A DNA stretch of 64,000 bases from DASQZT01 sp963728965 (GCA_963728965.1 CAVSMH010000010.1:62001-126000), one strand, 5' to 3'; shown: positions 1 to 9,280, counted from the stretch's first letter. Notes: a model not told the origin generated them from the sequence alone. Translations and numbers: made by a program.

Positions 1-976
1 CGGTCAGGAACGGCAGCCGGGCGTCCCGCAATCGCGCCGCGTTGTACACCAGCAGACGAGCGGCTTCCACATCGATGGCCATCTTCGCCAGGTCGAATTG
101 CACCCCCTGGAACTCGCCGATGGTCTTGCCGAACTGCTTCCTCTCCTTAGCATACGCCACGGCATGGTCGAGCGCCCCGCGGGCCAGCCCGATCATCTGC
201 GCGCCAATGGCGATGCGCCCCTCGTTGAGCGTCTCGATGGCGATCTTGTATCCCTTCCCCACCTCGCCCATGACGTTCTCCCGGGGCACCCGGCAGTTAT
301 CCAGAATCAGCTCGCAGGTCGAGGAGGCCCGCAGCCCCAGTTTGTCTTCCTTCTTCCCCACTTGAAACCCGGGCATCTCGCGCTCCACCAGGAACGCCGT
401 CACACCGCGGTATCCGGCCTCGGGCCTGGCGTTAGCGAACAACAGGAAGAACCCCGCTTCGGCGGCGTTGGTGATCCAGAGTTTCCGCCCGTTCAGCAGA
501 AAGTGGTCGCCGTGCTCCTCGGCTCGCGTGGCCATGGCAAAGGCATCCGAGCCGGACCCTGCTTCGGAAAGGGCATAGGACGCTACCGTGTTTTCCGCCA
601 GCCGCGGCAGATACCTAGCCTTCTGCTCCGCCGTGGCCCATCGCAGCACGGCGTTGTTGCAGATGGTGTTCTGCACGTCCACAATCACGCCCGCCGACGG
701 GTCCACTGCTGACAGTTCCTCCACCGCCAGAATCGCCTGAAAAAAGCTGCCGCCTTGTCCGCCGTACTCCTCGGGAATTTCGATTCCCATCAGCCCCATC
801 TCGAAGAACTGGCGGATGATGTCCTTGCGGAATACTCCCGCTTCATCCATCTCGCGGACGTAAGGCCGGATCTGCTCGCGCGCGAACTTTCGCACGGTGG
901 TCTGGAAGAATCGCTCTTCCTCGCTGAGAGCGGTCAGGGGCCGGGGCGCGGCCTCGGTCCCTTCTGCGGTAGGCAT
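1..976 (-). CDS. Acyl-CoA dehydrogenase (3' end beyond window)
   Basis: This is a flavoenzyme that oxidises acyl-CoA thioesters to enoyl-CoA, passing electrons to ETF. About 325 residues are visible from an ATG at 976; the C-terminus lies outside the window. The order of blocks is typical of the family: an N-terminal helical domain (EEERFFQTTVRKFAREQI), the FAD-proximal YALSEAGSGSDAFA block, the WITNAAEAGFF beta-domain block, and EGRIAIGAQMIGLARGALD in the C-terminal helical domain. It lies 43 bp behind alanine dehydrogenase on the same strand, but a TACAAT box 6 nt upstream of the ATG suggests its own leaderless promoter. Chain-length preference cannot be read from sequence. Confidence 0.93.
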   Translation of the reverse strand, partial: MPTAEGTEAAPRPLTALSEEERFFQTTVRKFAREQIRPYVREMDEAGVFRKDIIRQFFEMGLMGIEIPEEYGGQGGSFFQAILAVEELSAVDPSAGVIVDVQNTICNNAVLRWATAEQKARYLPRLAENTVASYALSEAGSGSDAFAMATRAEEHGDHFLLNGRKLWITNAAEAGFFLLFANARPEAGYRGVTAFLVEREMPGFQVGKKEDKLGLRASSTCELILDNCRVPRENVMGEVGKGYKIAIETLNEGRIAIGAQMIGLARGALDHAVAYAKERKQFGKTIGEFQGVQFDLAKMAIDVEAARLLVYNAARLRDARLPFLT

Positions 977-982
977 GCAAGA

Positions 983-988
983 ATTGTA
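983..988 (-). promoter_or_regulatory. Candidate -10 box (TACAAT) of leaderless acyl-CoA dehydrogenase mRNA
   Basis: On the minus strand TACAAT ends 6 nt before the ATG at 976. There is no purine-rich Shine-Dalgarno sequence in the gap, so transcription starting about 7 nt after the box would begin at or next to the start codon. This is inferred from spacing alone. Confidence 0.4.
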
Positions 989-1019
989 GGACAGGCCCGC
1001 GGGGCTGTCACCCGGAATC

Positions 1020-2132
1020 TCAGTCCACCGGCGCCAGGGCCCGCCACTGCCGCCCCTGCGACTGCGCCACTCCCGCGTGAGTTACATAGCCGTTGTACGT
1101 ATTCACCCCCTGGCACAGGGCGGGCGAGCGCTCGCAAGCCGGCTCCAGGCCGCGGTTGGCCAGTTCCAGCAGGTAGGGGAAGGTGGCGTTGGTCAACGCA
1201 AAAGTGGAGGTGTGCGGCACCGCTGCCGGCATATTCGACACGCAATAATGCAGCACGCCATCGACAAAGTACACCGGCTCGGTATGGGTAGTGGCGTGGG
1301 AGGTCTCGAAGCACCCGCCTTGGTCGATGGCCACATCCACCACCACCGCGCCCCGCTTCATGTTGGCGATCATCTCCCGGCGCACCAGCTGGGGTGCCGA
1401 CGCTCCCGGAATCAGCACGGCTCCTACCACCAGGTCCGCCGTCTTCAGATTCTCGCCGATGGTCCAGGCGTTGGATGCCAGCGTCACGATCTGGCCGTTG
1501 AAAATGTCATCCAGTTCGCGCAGCCGGTTGAGGCTCTTGTCGATGATCACGACGTGCGCGCCCAACCCGAGTGCCATCTTCGCGGCGTTGGTTCCCACAA
1601 TGCCGCCCCCGATGATCACCACGTTCGCCGGCGCCACGCCCGGCACGCCGCCCAGCAGGATGCCGCGCCCGCCGTTGGGCTTCTCCAGATACTGGGCGCC
1701 CACCTGCACCGACATTCGCCCGGCCACCTCGCTCATCGGCGTCAGCAGTGGCAGCGAGCCATCCGTTTCCCGAATGGTCTCGTAGGCCACGCCGTTCACC
1801 TTCGACCGCAACAGTTCGTCGGTGAGCTCCGGCAGCGGAGCCAGGTGCAGATAGGTAAACAGGATCAGCTCGGGACGAAAATGAACATACTCGGCCGGCT
1901 GGGGCTCTTTCACCTTCACCACCAGGTCCGCCCGCTTCCACAGCTCCGCCGCCTGGTCGAGAATGTGCGCGCCGGCCTGCATATATTCGCGGTCGGTGAG
2001 CGAACTGCCCTCGCCCGCGTGCGACTCCACCAAAACCTCGTGACCCGCCTCGCGCAGCGCGGTGACGCCGCTGGGCACCAGCCCGACGCGCGTCTCGTGG
2101 TCCTTCACTTCTTTGGGAACGCCTATGATCAT
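1020..2132 (-). CDS. ald: Alanine dehydrogenase
   Basis: NAD-dependent alanine dehydrogenase, interconverting L-alanine and pyruvate plus ammonia in the cytoplasm. The 370-residue product has the usual family length and opens with MIIGVPKEVKDHETRVGLVP, the classic Ald/PNT N-terminus. The central nucleotide-binding Rossmann segment reads VVIIGGGIVGTNAAKMALGLG. The conserved blocks VVDVAIDQGGCFETS and YCVSNMPAAVPHTSTFALTNAT follow. The ATG at 2132 is supported by GGAGAG 7-8 nt upstream; the longer upstream reading frame is not gene-like. It is the first gene of a possible two-gene unit with the acyl-CoA dehydrogenase. Confidence 0.97.
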   Translation of the reverse strand: MIIGVPKEVKDHETRVGLVPSGVTALREAGHEVLVESHAGEGSSLTDREYMQAGAHILDQAAELWKRADLVVKVKEPQPAEYVHFRPELILFTYLHLAPLPELTDELLRSKVNGVAYETIRETDGSLPLLTPMSEVAGRMSVQVGAQYLEKPNGGRGILLGGVPGVAPANVVIIGGGIVGTNAAKMALGLGAHVVIIDKSLNRLRELDDIFNGQIVTLASNAWTIGENLKTADLVVGAVLIPGASAPQLVRREMIANMKRGAVVVDVAIDQGGCFETSHATTHTEPVYFVDGVLHYCVSNMPAAVPHTSTFALTNATFPYLLELANRGLEPACERSPALCQGVNTYNGYVTHAGVAQSQGRQWRALAPVD

Positions 2133-2303
2133 AACGTCTCTCCGGTGATAGCGTAACACCACGCATGCGTGGAGGCGAATTCCGGGAAATCCGACGGTCC
2201 GTTCGGGGTGCTTTCGCACGCGTTCTGGACGGCATCGGTCCGAATCGCACAGTTCCAACACGAAGAGTGTTACATCTTTTTTGCCGGTCAGGGAGAATAA
2301 GGA

Positions 2304-2576
2304 ATGCAGATGACACTTGGTTCCGAATCCACTGGCGTCTCCGAAAACCGGTCCGGGTTCGCGCGGGCCTTGGATGCGTCGAGCATTGTCACCGTGGTTG
2401 CCACTGTCAAAGACGCCCGGGCTCTGCCGCATGGGTCCATCGTCGGCGATCTGCACGGCGGCCTTACTTTCTCCGACTCCGTTGCCGCGGCCATGGAAGG
2501 TCGCAGTATTGGCGGATGGCAGGAGATTCAGACCCCTTTGAACGAGACCTGGACGATCATCATTCTCGACCGCTAA
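2304..2576 (+). CDS. Small hypothetical protein (90 aa)
   Basis: I do not recognise this protein. A 90-codon frame begins at an ATG preceded by TAAGGA and shows GC-rich third positions like its neighbours, which favours real coding. It has no signal peptide or membrane helix. The middle is small and hydrophobic (SSIVTVVATV) and the end is WTIIILDR. It stands alone between divergent ald and the downstream oxidase, so context says little. The call rests on codon character and start context only. Confidence 0.5.
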   Translation: MQMTLGSESTGVSENRSGFARALDASSIVTVVATVKDARALPHGSIVGDLHGGLTFSDSVAAAMEGRSIGGWQEIQTPLNETWTIIILDR

Positions 2577-2615
2577 GGTCGGTGCCGTTCCGCCCCGGGC
2601 TTTTCGAATGGGTAG

Positions 2616-2621
2616 TATAAT
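2616..2621 (+). promoter_or_regulatory. Candidate -10 box (TATAAT) for the FAD-linked oxidase
   Basis: A perfect TATAAT lies 68 nt upstream of the oxidase ATG at 2690, in an otherwise GC-rich gap. No convincing -35 hexamer is visible at 16-18 bp spacing. Confidence 0.35.
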
Positions 2622-2689
2622 CCACTGAAACGGCCGGCCCGGAGCTTGTCGTTTTTTGCCTCTGCGTCCGGCCAGAAAAGAGAGCACTG

Positions 2690-4090
2690 ATGGGACAAGC
2701 GCCGGCTACCATTCTCAATCAATCCATTCAAAACCTGGCTACAGCCCTGAGGGGGCGCCTGATCGGCCCCACCGACGAGGGCTACGAAACCGCCCGCAGA
2801 GTATATAACGCCGACATTCAATGCCGGCCGCGGCTCATCGCCCAATGCGCCGACGTCGCCGATGTCATCCAGTGTGTCCGCTTCGCACGGGAGCAGCGGC
2901 TCGCTCCGGCCATCCGCAGCGGCGGCCATAGCGTGCCGGGTTTCGGCACCTGTGAAGATGGCCTGGTAATCGACTTGGGGCGCTTGAAGGGCATCCGTGT
3001 GGATCCCGCGCGGCGAGCGGCGCGCGTCGATGGCGGCTGCACCTGGGGCGAGGTCGATCACGCGACTCACATCTTCGGCCTGGCAACACCCGGAGGCGTC
3101 GTTTCCACAACGGGAGTGGGCGGGCTCACTACCGGTGGAGGCTTCGGTTACCTTTCGCGCCGCTATGGGCTTGCCTGCGACAATCTCCTTTCGGCCGACG
3201 TAGTGACGGCGGACGGAACGCTGCGAACGGCCAGCACGGCGGAAAACCCGGACCTCTTCTGGGCGATTCGCGGCGGCGGCGGCAATTTCGGCGTGGTCAC
3301 TTCATTCGAGTTCCGCCTGCACCCGGTGAGCACCATCTATGGCGGCCCGATCCTGTACCCGCTCGAGCGAGCCACCGAAGCCATGCGACTCTTCCGCGAT
3401 TACCTGCACTCGGCGCCCCGCGAGTTAAGCGCGTTTTTCGCTTTTCTGATCGTGCCGCCCGGCCCGCCTTTCCCCGAACCGCTGCACGGGAAGACCATGT
3501 GCGGCATCGTGTGCTGCTACTGCGGCGACCCGGCGCAAGGCGATCGCGTGACCAAGCCGCTCCGCGACTTCGGTCCGCCGGCGTTCACGCTCACCGGCCC
3601 CATGCCGTATCCCATGCTTCAAGCCGTGTTCGATCCGCTCGTGCCGCCCGGCCTGCACCACTATTGGAAGGCGGATTTCGTCAACGACCTGACCGATGAC
3701 ATCATCGCCGAACACGTCCAGTTCGGTCCGCAAGTCCCCACCGTGAATTCCGCCGTGCACATCTATCCCATGGACGGGGCGATCCATGATACGGCCAAAG
3801 ATGCCACCGCGTTCGCCTATCGCGACGTTGGCTTCACGCACGTTCTGGCCGCCATAACTCCGGACGCCAACGCGCTGCCCGGATACCGGGATTGGGTCCG
3901 CGCCTATTGGAACGCGCTTCACCCGAAATCCGCCGGGGGAGCCTACGTGAACTTCCTGATGGAGGAGGGCGACGAACGCATCGCCGGCGCTTATCGCGGC
4001 AACCTGGCGCGGCTGGCATCCATCAAGGCGAAGTACGATCCGGACAACCTCTTCCGCGTGAATCAGAACATCAAGCCAGCGGCCGCCTGA
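2690..4090 (+). CDS. FAD-linked oxidase with berberine-bridge C-terminus
   Basis: A 466-residue flavoprotein oxidase of the BBE-like / p-cresol methylhydroxylase fold. The N-terminal FAD-binding half carries IRSGGHSVPGFG around residues 76-87, where H80 matches the histidine that covalently binds FAD. GGVVSTTGVGGLTTGGGFG follows. The C-terminal end AKYDPDNLFRVNQNIKP is the BBE signature. The second, cysteinyl flavin link of bicovalent members seems absent, because the usual Cys position before the GG motif is not Cys. No signal peptide is visible. Likely substrates are sugars, alcohols or alkaloid-like compounds; the neighbours do not narrow this down. Confidence 0.9.
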   Translation: MGQAPATILNQSIQNLATALRGRLIGPTDEGYETARRVYNADIQCRPRLIAQCADVADVIQCVRFAREQRLAPAIRSGGHSVPGFGTCEDGLVIDLGRLKGIRVDPARRAARVDGGCTWGEVDHATHIFGLATPGGVVSTTGVGGLTTGGGFGYLSRRYGLACDNLLSADVVTADGTLRTASTAENPDLFWAIRGGGGNFGVVTSFEFRLHPVSTIYGGPILYPLERATEAMRLFRDYLHSAPRELSAFFAFLIVPPGPPFPEPLHGKTMCGIVCCYCGDPAQGDRVTKPLRDFGPPAFTLTGPMPYPMLQAVFDPLVPPGLHHYWKADFVNDLTDDIIAEHVQFGPQVPTVNSAVHIYPMDGAIHDTAKDATAFAYRDVGFTHVLAAITPDANALPGYRDWVRAYWNALHPKSAGGAYVNFLMEEGDERIAGAYRGNLARLASIKAKYDPDNLFRVNQNIKPAAA

Positions 4091-4159
4091 CGGCCTCATC
4101 TGGCCGGCTGCCTGTTGCCCGGCGCCCTGCGTCCTCTGCAGACGGCACTGGAATCGGGT

Positions 4160-4165
4160 TAAGTT
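4160..4165 (+). promoter_or_regulatory. Candidate -10 box (TAAGTT), leaderless M1 peptidase
   Basis: TAAGTT ends 6 nt before the ATG at 4172 and there is no Shine-Dalgarno sequence in between. The geometry matches several other starts in this window. Confidence 0.35.
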
Positions 4166-4171
4166 GGCGTC

Positions 4172-5767
4172 ATGCGGGTTCTTGGCGGTCTGTTGCTGGT
4201 AGCAGGTTGCGCGTCGCTGGCCGCGCAGACCCGTGCCGATGTGCTGCGCGGCGAATACGGGCGATATCGCGCGAACAACGATCTGCTTTTCTATCACCTC
4301 GATATCCGCGTCGATCCGGATAAGAAATTTCTCAGCGGAAAGAACACCGTCCGTTTCCGCATGCTCCAGGATGACGACCGCATCCAACTCGACCTGTACG
4401 CGAATCTGCAGATCGGCAAGATCACCCTGGGTGCGGCTCCGCTCCAATATCAACGCGAGCTGAACACCGTCTTTGTGGATTTTCCGGAAACCCTCCGCAA
4501 GGGCCGGGTGTATTCGATCGATTTCTTCTACTCGGGGAACCCCGTTGAAACCGGGCGGTTCGGCGGCATCAGCTTCCGTAAAGATCCTGCCGGCCGGCCG
4601 TGGATCAACACCGCCTGCGAGGAGGTCGGCGCCAGCGTCTGGTGGCCGAACAAAGACCAGTGGCGCGACGAAGTCGAGAACATGCGAATCAGCGTCTCGA
4701 TTCCCAACGATCTGGTGGACGTGTCCAACGGCAGATTCCTCGCCAAGACCGACCTGGGCGATGGCTACACCCGCTGGGACTGGGAAGTACACTATCCCAT
4801 CAACGCCTACGATGTCTCGCTCAATATCGGGACGTACGTGCATTTCGGAGACCGGCTCGGCGACCTGCCGCTCGATTTCTACGTGCTGCCCGAGAGTCTG
4901 CAAAAAGCCACCCGGCAGTTCGCGCAGGCCAAGCCCATGATCGAGGCCTTCGAGCACTACTTCGGCGAGTACCCGTTTCCGAAAGACGGCTACAAGCTCA
5001 TCGAGGCTCCCTATTCGGGCATGGAGCACCAGAGCGCGGTCACTTACGGCAACCGGTTCGCGAACGGGTACCTGGAGCGGGACTGGACCGGCGTGGGCAT
5101 CAGCCCGAAGTTCGACTTCATCATCATCCATGAAAGCGCCCACGAGTGGTTCGGCAACGCTGTGTCCGCGGCGGACGTGTCGGACATGTGGATCCACGAG
5201 GGCTGGGGCACCTACCTGGAGGCGCTCTATGTGGAGTACCGCTTCGGCCACGATGACGCGATCCGTTACCTGAACGGCTACCAGTCCAAAGTGCGCAACC
5301 AGCAGCCGATCGTCACCCGGCGCGGAATTCAGCGCAGCCCGCCGCAGGACCAGTATTTCAAGGGAGCCCTGTTCCTGAACACGCTGCGCAGCGTGGTGAA
5401 CGACGACCGCCGCTGGTGGACGCTCATCCGCGGCTTTTACCAGACGTTCAAGTACCGCAACATCATGACCGAAGACGTGGTGCGGTTCTTCAACCGGAAA
5501 ACGGGCATGAACCTGACCCCAGTCTTCGACCAGTACCTGCGCCATGCCGCGCTGCCCACCCTCGAACTGAGGTTCGACCCGGCGCAAGGCACGGTCGATT
5601 ACCGGTGGCAGGCCGATGAGCCGGCGTTTGCCATGCCGGTACGCGCCGGAGGGCAGATGCTTCAGCCCACGACGGCGTGGAAGACGATGAAGACCTCGCT
5701 GGCGCCGGCCGCTTTCGAAGTGGCCACCGATCTCTACTATGTCAACGTCCGCCGCATCGTCCCGTGA
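4172..5767 (+). CDS. Secreted M1-family metallopeptidase
   Basis: A zinc aminopeptidase-like protein of 531 residues. It opens with a signal peptide (MRVLGGLLLVAGCASLAAQT). The catalytic zinc site is H320-E-S-A-H324 with E343 as third ligand, within WIHEGWGTYLEA, the usual spacing for the M1 family. The upstream exopeptidase motif appears as GMEHQS, a variant of the family GAMEN loop. The N-terminal beta-saddle domain spans roughly residues 30-230. It is shorter than classical aminopeptidase N because the C-terminal helical domain is missing, as in many bacterial M1 proteins. It probably trims peptides in the periplasm. Confidence 0.93.
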   Translation: MRVLGGLLLVAGCASLAAQTRADVLRGEYGRYRANNDLLFYHLDIRVDPDKKFLSGKNTVRFRMLQDDDRIQLDLYANLQIGKITLGAAPLQYQRELNTVFVDFPETLRKGRVYSIDFFYSGNPVETGRFGGISFRKDPAGRPWINTACEEVGASVWWPNKDQWRDEVENMRISVSIPNDLVDVSNGRFLAKTDLGDGYTRWDWEVHYPINAYDVSLNIGTYVHFGDRLGDLPLDFYVLPESLQKATRQFAQAKPMIEAFEHYFGEYPFPKDGYKLIEAPYSGMEHQSAVTYGNRFANGYLERDWTGVGISPKFDFIIIHESAHEWFGNAVSAADVSDMWIHEGWGTYLEALYVEYRFGHDDAIRYLNGYQSKVRNQQPIVTRRGIQRSPPQDQYFKGALFLNTLRSVVNDDRRWWTLIRGFYQTFKYRNIMTEDVVRFFNRKTGMNLTPVFDQYLRHAALPTLELRFDPAQGTVDYRWQADEPAFAMPVRAGGQMLQPTTAWKTMKTSLAPAAFEVATDLYYVNVRRIVP

Positions 5768-5802
5768 AGTCGTGTTATAGTTTTCGGAAATTGAGAGTAT
5801 CG

Positions 5803-6141
5803 GTGCGGAATCAGACCCGCCAGACGCTTCTGGCGGGGGCTGTGGAGGTGGCAGACACCAGCGCCAAGCGGCGGACAGGACTTCTGAAGCACGAGCGGCT
5901 CGAGCCGGGCGAAGGCCTTTGGATCGTGCCTTGCGAATCGGTGCATACCTTTTTTATGAAGTTCCCTATCGATCTGGTCTACCTCGATAAGAAACGGAAA
6001 GTCCGCAAAGTGCGCCACGCGGTGCCTCCCTGGCGCCTGTCGGCCTGCCTGACGGCGCATTCCATTTTGGAGTTGGCGGCCGGCACGGTGGCGCAAAGCG
6101 GCACCTCGGTGGGCGACGAACTGGTGATCGAGAATCTATGA
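5803..6141 (+). CDS. DUF192 family protein
   Basis: A 112-residue DUF192 protein. The body VRNQTRQTLLAGAVEVADTSAKRRTGLLK and the later HTFFMKFPIDLVYLDKKRKV stretch are typical. The family has a small beta-barrel fold and its biochemical role is unsettled. I place the start at GTG 5803 because GAGAG lies 5 nt upstream; an in-frame TTG at 5791 is the alternative. TATAGT at 5775-5780 could be its -10 box, in the short gap after the M1 peptidase gene. No signal peptide is visible, although many relatives are exported. The 230 bp after it, up to the carbonic anhydrase, shows no recognisable gene. Confidence 0.85.
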   Translation: MRNQTRQTLLAGAVEVADTSAKRRTGLLKHERLEPGEGLWIVPCESVHTFFMKFPIDLVYLDKKRKVRKVRHAVPPWRLSACLTAHSILELAAGTVAQSGTSVGDELVIENL

Positions 6142-6371
6142 AGGACCTTGCGCGGTTGCGTCGGTAACGGGTCGGTCCTGTGCGGCCTTCGGTCAGAGGG
6201 CTGGTGCCCGGCATCGGGCTGATTGTGGCGACGAGCAGAGCCTTCAAAATCGGGCGTGAAACCACGGCGGACGATCGGCGAATGGGACCAGCGCCGCCTC
6301 ATCGTCGGGATCGACCGTGGCGTGGTGCAACCCGCTTCCAAAGAACGTTTACATTCCTTACGGCGGCCGGA

Positions 6372-6896
6372 TCAGGCAGTGCCCCGCGACACCCTCCCGG
6401 CCGAAACCTCGCTCAATTTCCCGGAATGCACGTCGTAGACAAAACCGCGCACGGCTATCTCCCGCGGCACCCACGGATGCGAGCGCAGCTTGAGCATTTG
6501 CGTGCGTACGTTCTCCTCCACGTCCGGAAACGCGAGGAAGGCGGACGGTGCGACCGCCACGGCTCCTGTCTGGCTGCGCAGTTTCTGATGGAGATCCTGG
6601 TCTTTGAATGTCAGCATCCCGCAGTCGGTGTGGTTCACAATCATGAACTCCTGCGTGGCCAACAGGTAGTGCGAAATGATCAGTGACCGCAACGCATCTT
6701 CGGTGACGATGCCGCCGGCGTTGCGGATGATGTGCGCCTCGCCGGTCTTCAATCCCAACATCGGTTCGATCGTTAGCCTCGCGTCCATGCACGCAACAAT
6801 AGCCAGTTTGCGGCTCGGCGGCATGGCCAGATTCCCCAGCTTGAACGAATCGGCGTATTCCCGGTTGGCACCAAGAACTTCGTCAATGACGCTCAT
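6372..6896 (-). CDS. Beta-class carbonic anhydrase
   Basis: A zinc enzyme interconverting CO2 and bicarbonate, 174 residues. The zinc ligands are visible as C36 in ACMDAR and H89/C92 in NHTDCGM, and the catalytic Asp/Arg dyad is D38/R40. IIRNAGGIV is also diagnostic. The chosen ATG at 6896 follows a purine-rich GGGAGGGCAG leader; the frame extends further upstream, but MSVIDEVL matches the usual N-terminus of the short beta-CA group. It is divergent from the AAA+ ATPase gene. Confidence 0.95.
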   Translation of the reverse strand: MSVIDEVLGANREYADSFKLGNLAMPPSRKLAIVACMDARLTIEPMLGLKTGEAHIIRNAGGIVTEDALRSLIISHYLLATQEFMIVNHTDCGMLTFKDQDLHQKLRSQTGAVAVAPSAFLAFPDVEENVRTQMLKLRSHPWVPREIAVRGFVYDVHSGKLSEVSAGRVSRGTA

Positions 6897-7087
6897 TTTT
6901 CTGCCCTCCCTGCCAAGTATGCCGCCGGCCGCTTCCACGGGAAATCTCCCCCTCCGCGTGGTTCGCGAGTTTCCTCACAAATGCGCACCGGCGTCTCCGC
7001 CTGCCGCAAAACGGCGGCCCCACCCCCAAACGCGCCCTCGCCGCGCAGATTAAACTGTGGCATGCGGCTCCATTCGGAGGCCATGCC

Positions 7088-8461
7088 ATGATCGGTTTTT
7101 TGTTTCGCGCCATGACCGGCAGGTCGGGCCTACAAAAGGTGTTGCGCAAGCATTTCGGAGGCCGGCCGCTGGGCGAGATTGTCACCGCGGCGAGAGAGTT
7201 TCCCGTCACCTCGCGAGTCGATGTGCAGGCGGCGCTCGAACAATTGATGGCCGCCCGGCGCGATGCGAAGCTGCTCGGGATCCACTCGCAGATGAACCAG
7301 GAAACCACCAGCCTGGCGACCCTGTTCAGCGGCGGCCCGTTTCCCATCGACCTGGGCCCTCTGCAACACGATGAGGTGGATATCGGCGATCCGGCGCCGG
7401 TTCGCTGCCTGAAGAACGCCTTGTGGCTCTCCTCCGGCGGCAGCCTTCCGTTTGCGCTGCTCCTCACGCCTTCGATGCGCTTCGGGCAGGTCGGCGGCTC
7501 GCACGTCGAAATCGCCGTTCCGGCGGGTGAAGAGGGCGCGCGCTTCTCGCAGGAGTTGTTTCGCGATCTCGAACTCTGCGTCGCCGCCGGACGCACCTAC
7601 CGCGGCCGGGTGATCTCGCTCGAGAGCTACTACGATTACTCCGGCCGCGGCGGCTCTGTCAAGGTCCACCGGCTCCACAAGGTCAGCCGCGAGGACGTCA
7701 TCCTGCCCGCCCGCACCCTGGCGCTGCTCGACCGCAACGTGGGCAAGTTCATCGCCGCCCGCGATCACATCAAGCACCTGCAATTTTCGGCTAAAAAGGG
7801 GCTGCTCTTCTATGGTCCGCCTGGCACCGGCAAGACCCACACCATTCACTATCTGGCGTCCCAGTTGCCGGAGCACACGACCCTGCTCATCACCGCCGAA
7901 CAGGTGGGCCTGCTGGACGAGTATTTCCGGCTGGCGCGGTTCCTCCAACCGGCCATGATGATCATCGAGGACGTGGACCTGATCGCCCGCGAGCGCGTGC
8001 ACATGCAGAATCCCGCCCAGGAGGTTCTGCTCAACAAGCTCCTGAACGAAATGGATGGCCTGCGCGAGGACGCCGACGTGCTCTTCATCCTGACCACCAA
8101 CCGCCCCGACCAACTCGAGCCGGCACTGGCGGCGCGGCCGGGCCGCATCGATCAGGCCATCGAATTTCCCTTGCCCGACGAAGTGGGACGGGCCAGGCTG
8201 GTCAAGCTCTATTCCCGCGGGCTCCAGGTCCCCGAGCCGCTGATGGAGTTGATCGTGCGGCGCACCAAGGGCGCCAGTCCGGCATTCATCAAGGAACTGA
8301 TGAGGCGGTCGGCCCAGTTTCAGCTCGAACTGGGTAACGACAGCCTGCTCGCCGCGCCCGCCGTGGACGGTGCCATTGAAGAAATGGTGTTCGTCGGCGG
8401 AGCGCTGAACCTGAAATTGCTGGGAGGCTCCGCCGAACTCGGCCACATCACCGAGGCGTAA
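7088..8461 (+). CDS. AAA+ ATPase (FtsH/Cdc48-like ATPase domain)
   Basis: A 457-residue ATPase. The C-terminal AAA+ module has Walker A GPPGTGKT (243-250), Walker B MMIIEDVD (290-297), sensor-1 LTTNRPDQLEPAL and the arginine-finger block ARPGRIDQAIEFPLPD, all closest to the FtsH/Cdc48 clade. The first 200 or so residues form an N-terminal domain I do not recognise, without membrane segments or a peptidase motif. That rules out FtsH itself. It could be a stand-alone unfoldase or remodeller. GGAGG sits 7 nt before the ATG. It is not in an obvious operon, so the target is unknown. Confidence 0.88.
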   Translation: MIGFLFRAMTGRSGLQKVLRKHFGGRPLGEIVTAAREFPVTSRVDVQAALEQLMAARRDAKLLGIHSQMNQETTSLATLFSGGPFPIDLGPLQHDEVDIGDPAPVRCLKNALWLSSGGSLPFALLLTPSMRFGQVGGSHVEIAVPAGEEGARFSQELFRDLELCVAAGRTYRGRVISLESYYDYSGRGGSVKVHRLHKVSREDVILPARTLALLDRNVGKFIAARDHIKHLQFSAKKGLLFYGPPGTGKTHTIHYLASQLPEHTTLLITAEQVGLLDEYFRLARFLQPAMMIIEDVDLIARERVHMQNPAQEVLLNKLLNEMDGLREDADVLFILTTNRPDQLEPALAARPGRIDQAIEFPLPDEVGRARLVKLYSRGLQVPEPLMELIVRRTKGASPAFIKELMRRSAQFQLELGNDSLLAAPAVDGAIEEMVFVGGALNLKLLGGSAELGHITEA

Positions 8462-8479
8462 TCGAAGCCCCCGCCGCCG

Positions 8480-9259
8480 CTAGTTCTTCACCGTGCCCGG
8501 CGCGCTCCGCGGACGGCTCAACGAAGTCTCCGCGGCCAACTGCAGGTGCATCGCCGAGGCCCGCACGGTGCCGGGAATATCGGGACGGCTCAGCACTTCG
8601 AACAGCGCCATGGCCGCCTTGCGGTCGGTGGCCATCATGCGGTCGGCGCACAACAGCAGCCCGTTCGCAACGTGCGCGCGGATGGCGCCCCTGGTCTTTC
8701 CCAGCGCGTCCTGAAGGGCTTTGGCGGCCGTGGGGATGCCGATTGCCCCCAGGCCTGTTGCCGCGGCCCTGGCTACCGCGGGGTCCGCGTCGTGAATCAG
8801 CCTGGCGAGGGGGTCCACCGCCCTGGCATCCCTGCGCCGCGCGAGCGAGTTGATCGCGCCCACCAGCACCAGCCCCTTCAGTTTGGGCAGTGCGGCGCGC
8901 AATGCTTCGTCCGCCGCCGGATCGGGAATCGATTCCAGCGCATCGCGGGCGTAGTCGGAAACCCGCTCGTCGTTCAGCAGCGCCGCCAGCGCCGGCACCG
9001 CGTCTTTCGTGCCGATCACGGCCAGCCGCTTGCAGGCGATGCCTTTCTTGAAAACGTCGGCCGGCGCGGTGCCGGGCTCCTTCAGAATGGCGAGGAGAGC
9101 CGCCTGGTCCAGCTTCTCGATCGTTTCGGCCTTGAACTCTTCCGGTATCGGCGGTTTGACGCGGCGAGCACGCGCCGGCGCGCCGGGCGCGGGCGCACCC
9201 TGTCCGCCTGGAGTTCCCGTCTGCGCGGCGGGAGGATTGGTCTGTCCAGTCGTTTGCAT
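8480..9259 (-). CDS. HEAT-repeat protein
   Basis: A 259-residue alpha-solenoid protein. After a Pro/Ala/Gly-rich N-terminal tail (residues 8-38), repeats of about 35 residues can be seen, such as DAVPALAALLNDERVSDYARDAL and AVDPLARLIHDADPAVARAAA. These resemble HEAT/PBS-lyase repeats used as protein scaffolds. No signal peptide is evident. It starts 21 bp after the Gfo/Idh/MocA gene with a good AGAGGAG site, so the two are probably cotranscribed. Pairing of a HEAT protein with a secreted oxidoreductase is common in Acidobacteriota and Planctomycetota sugar loci, but its role is unproven. Confidence 0.82.
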   Translation of the reverse strand: MQTTGQTNPPAAQTGTPGGQGAPAPGAPARARRVKPPIPEEFKAETIEKLDQAALLAILKEPGTAPADVFKKGIACKRLAVIGTKDAVPALAALLNDERVSDYARDALESIPDPAADEALRAALPKLKGLVLVGAINSLARRRDARAVDPLARLIHDADPAVARAAATGLGAIGIPTAAKALQDALGKTRGAIRAHVANGLLLCADRMMATDRKAAMALFEVLSRPDIPGTVRASAMHLQLAAETSLSRPRSAPGTVKN

Positions 9260-9280
9260 CGTCGGAATCTCCTCTCTGGC

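Noticed and set aside
3425..5587. 720-codon open frame on the minus strand, antisense to the FAD oxidase and M1 peptidase genes
   Set aside because: It is the high-GC mirror of two clear genes; its translation is rich in V, R, H and D with no domain, and it crosses the gap between them.
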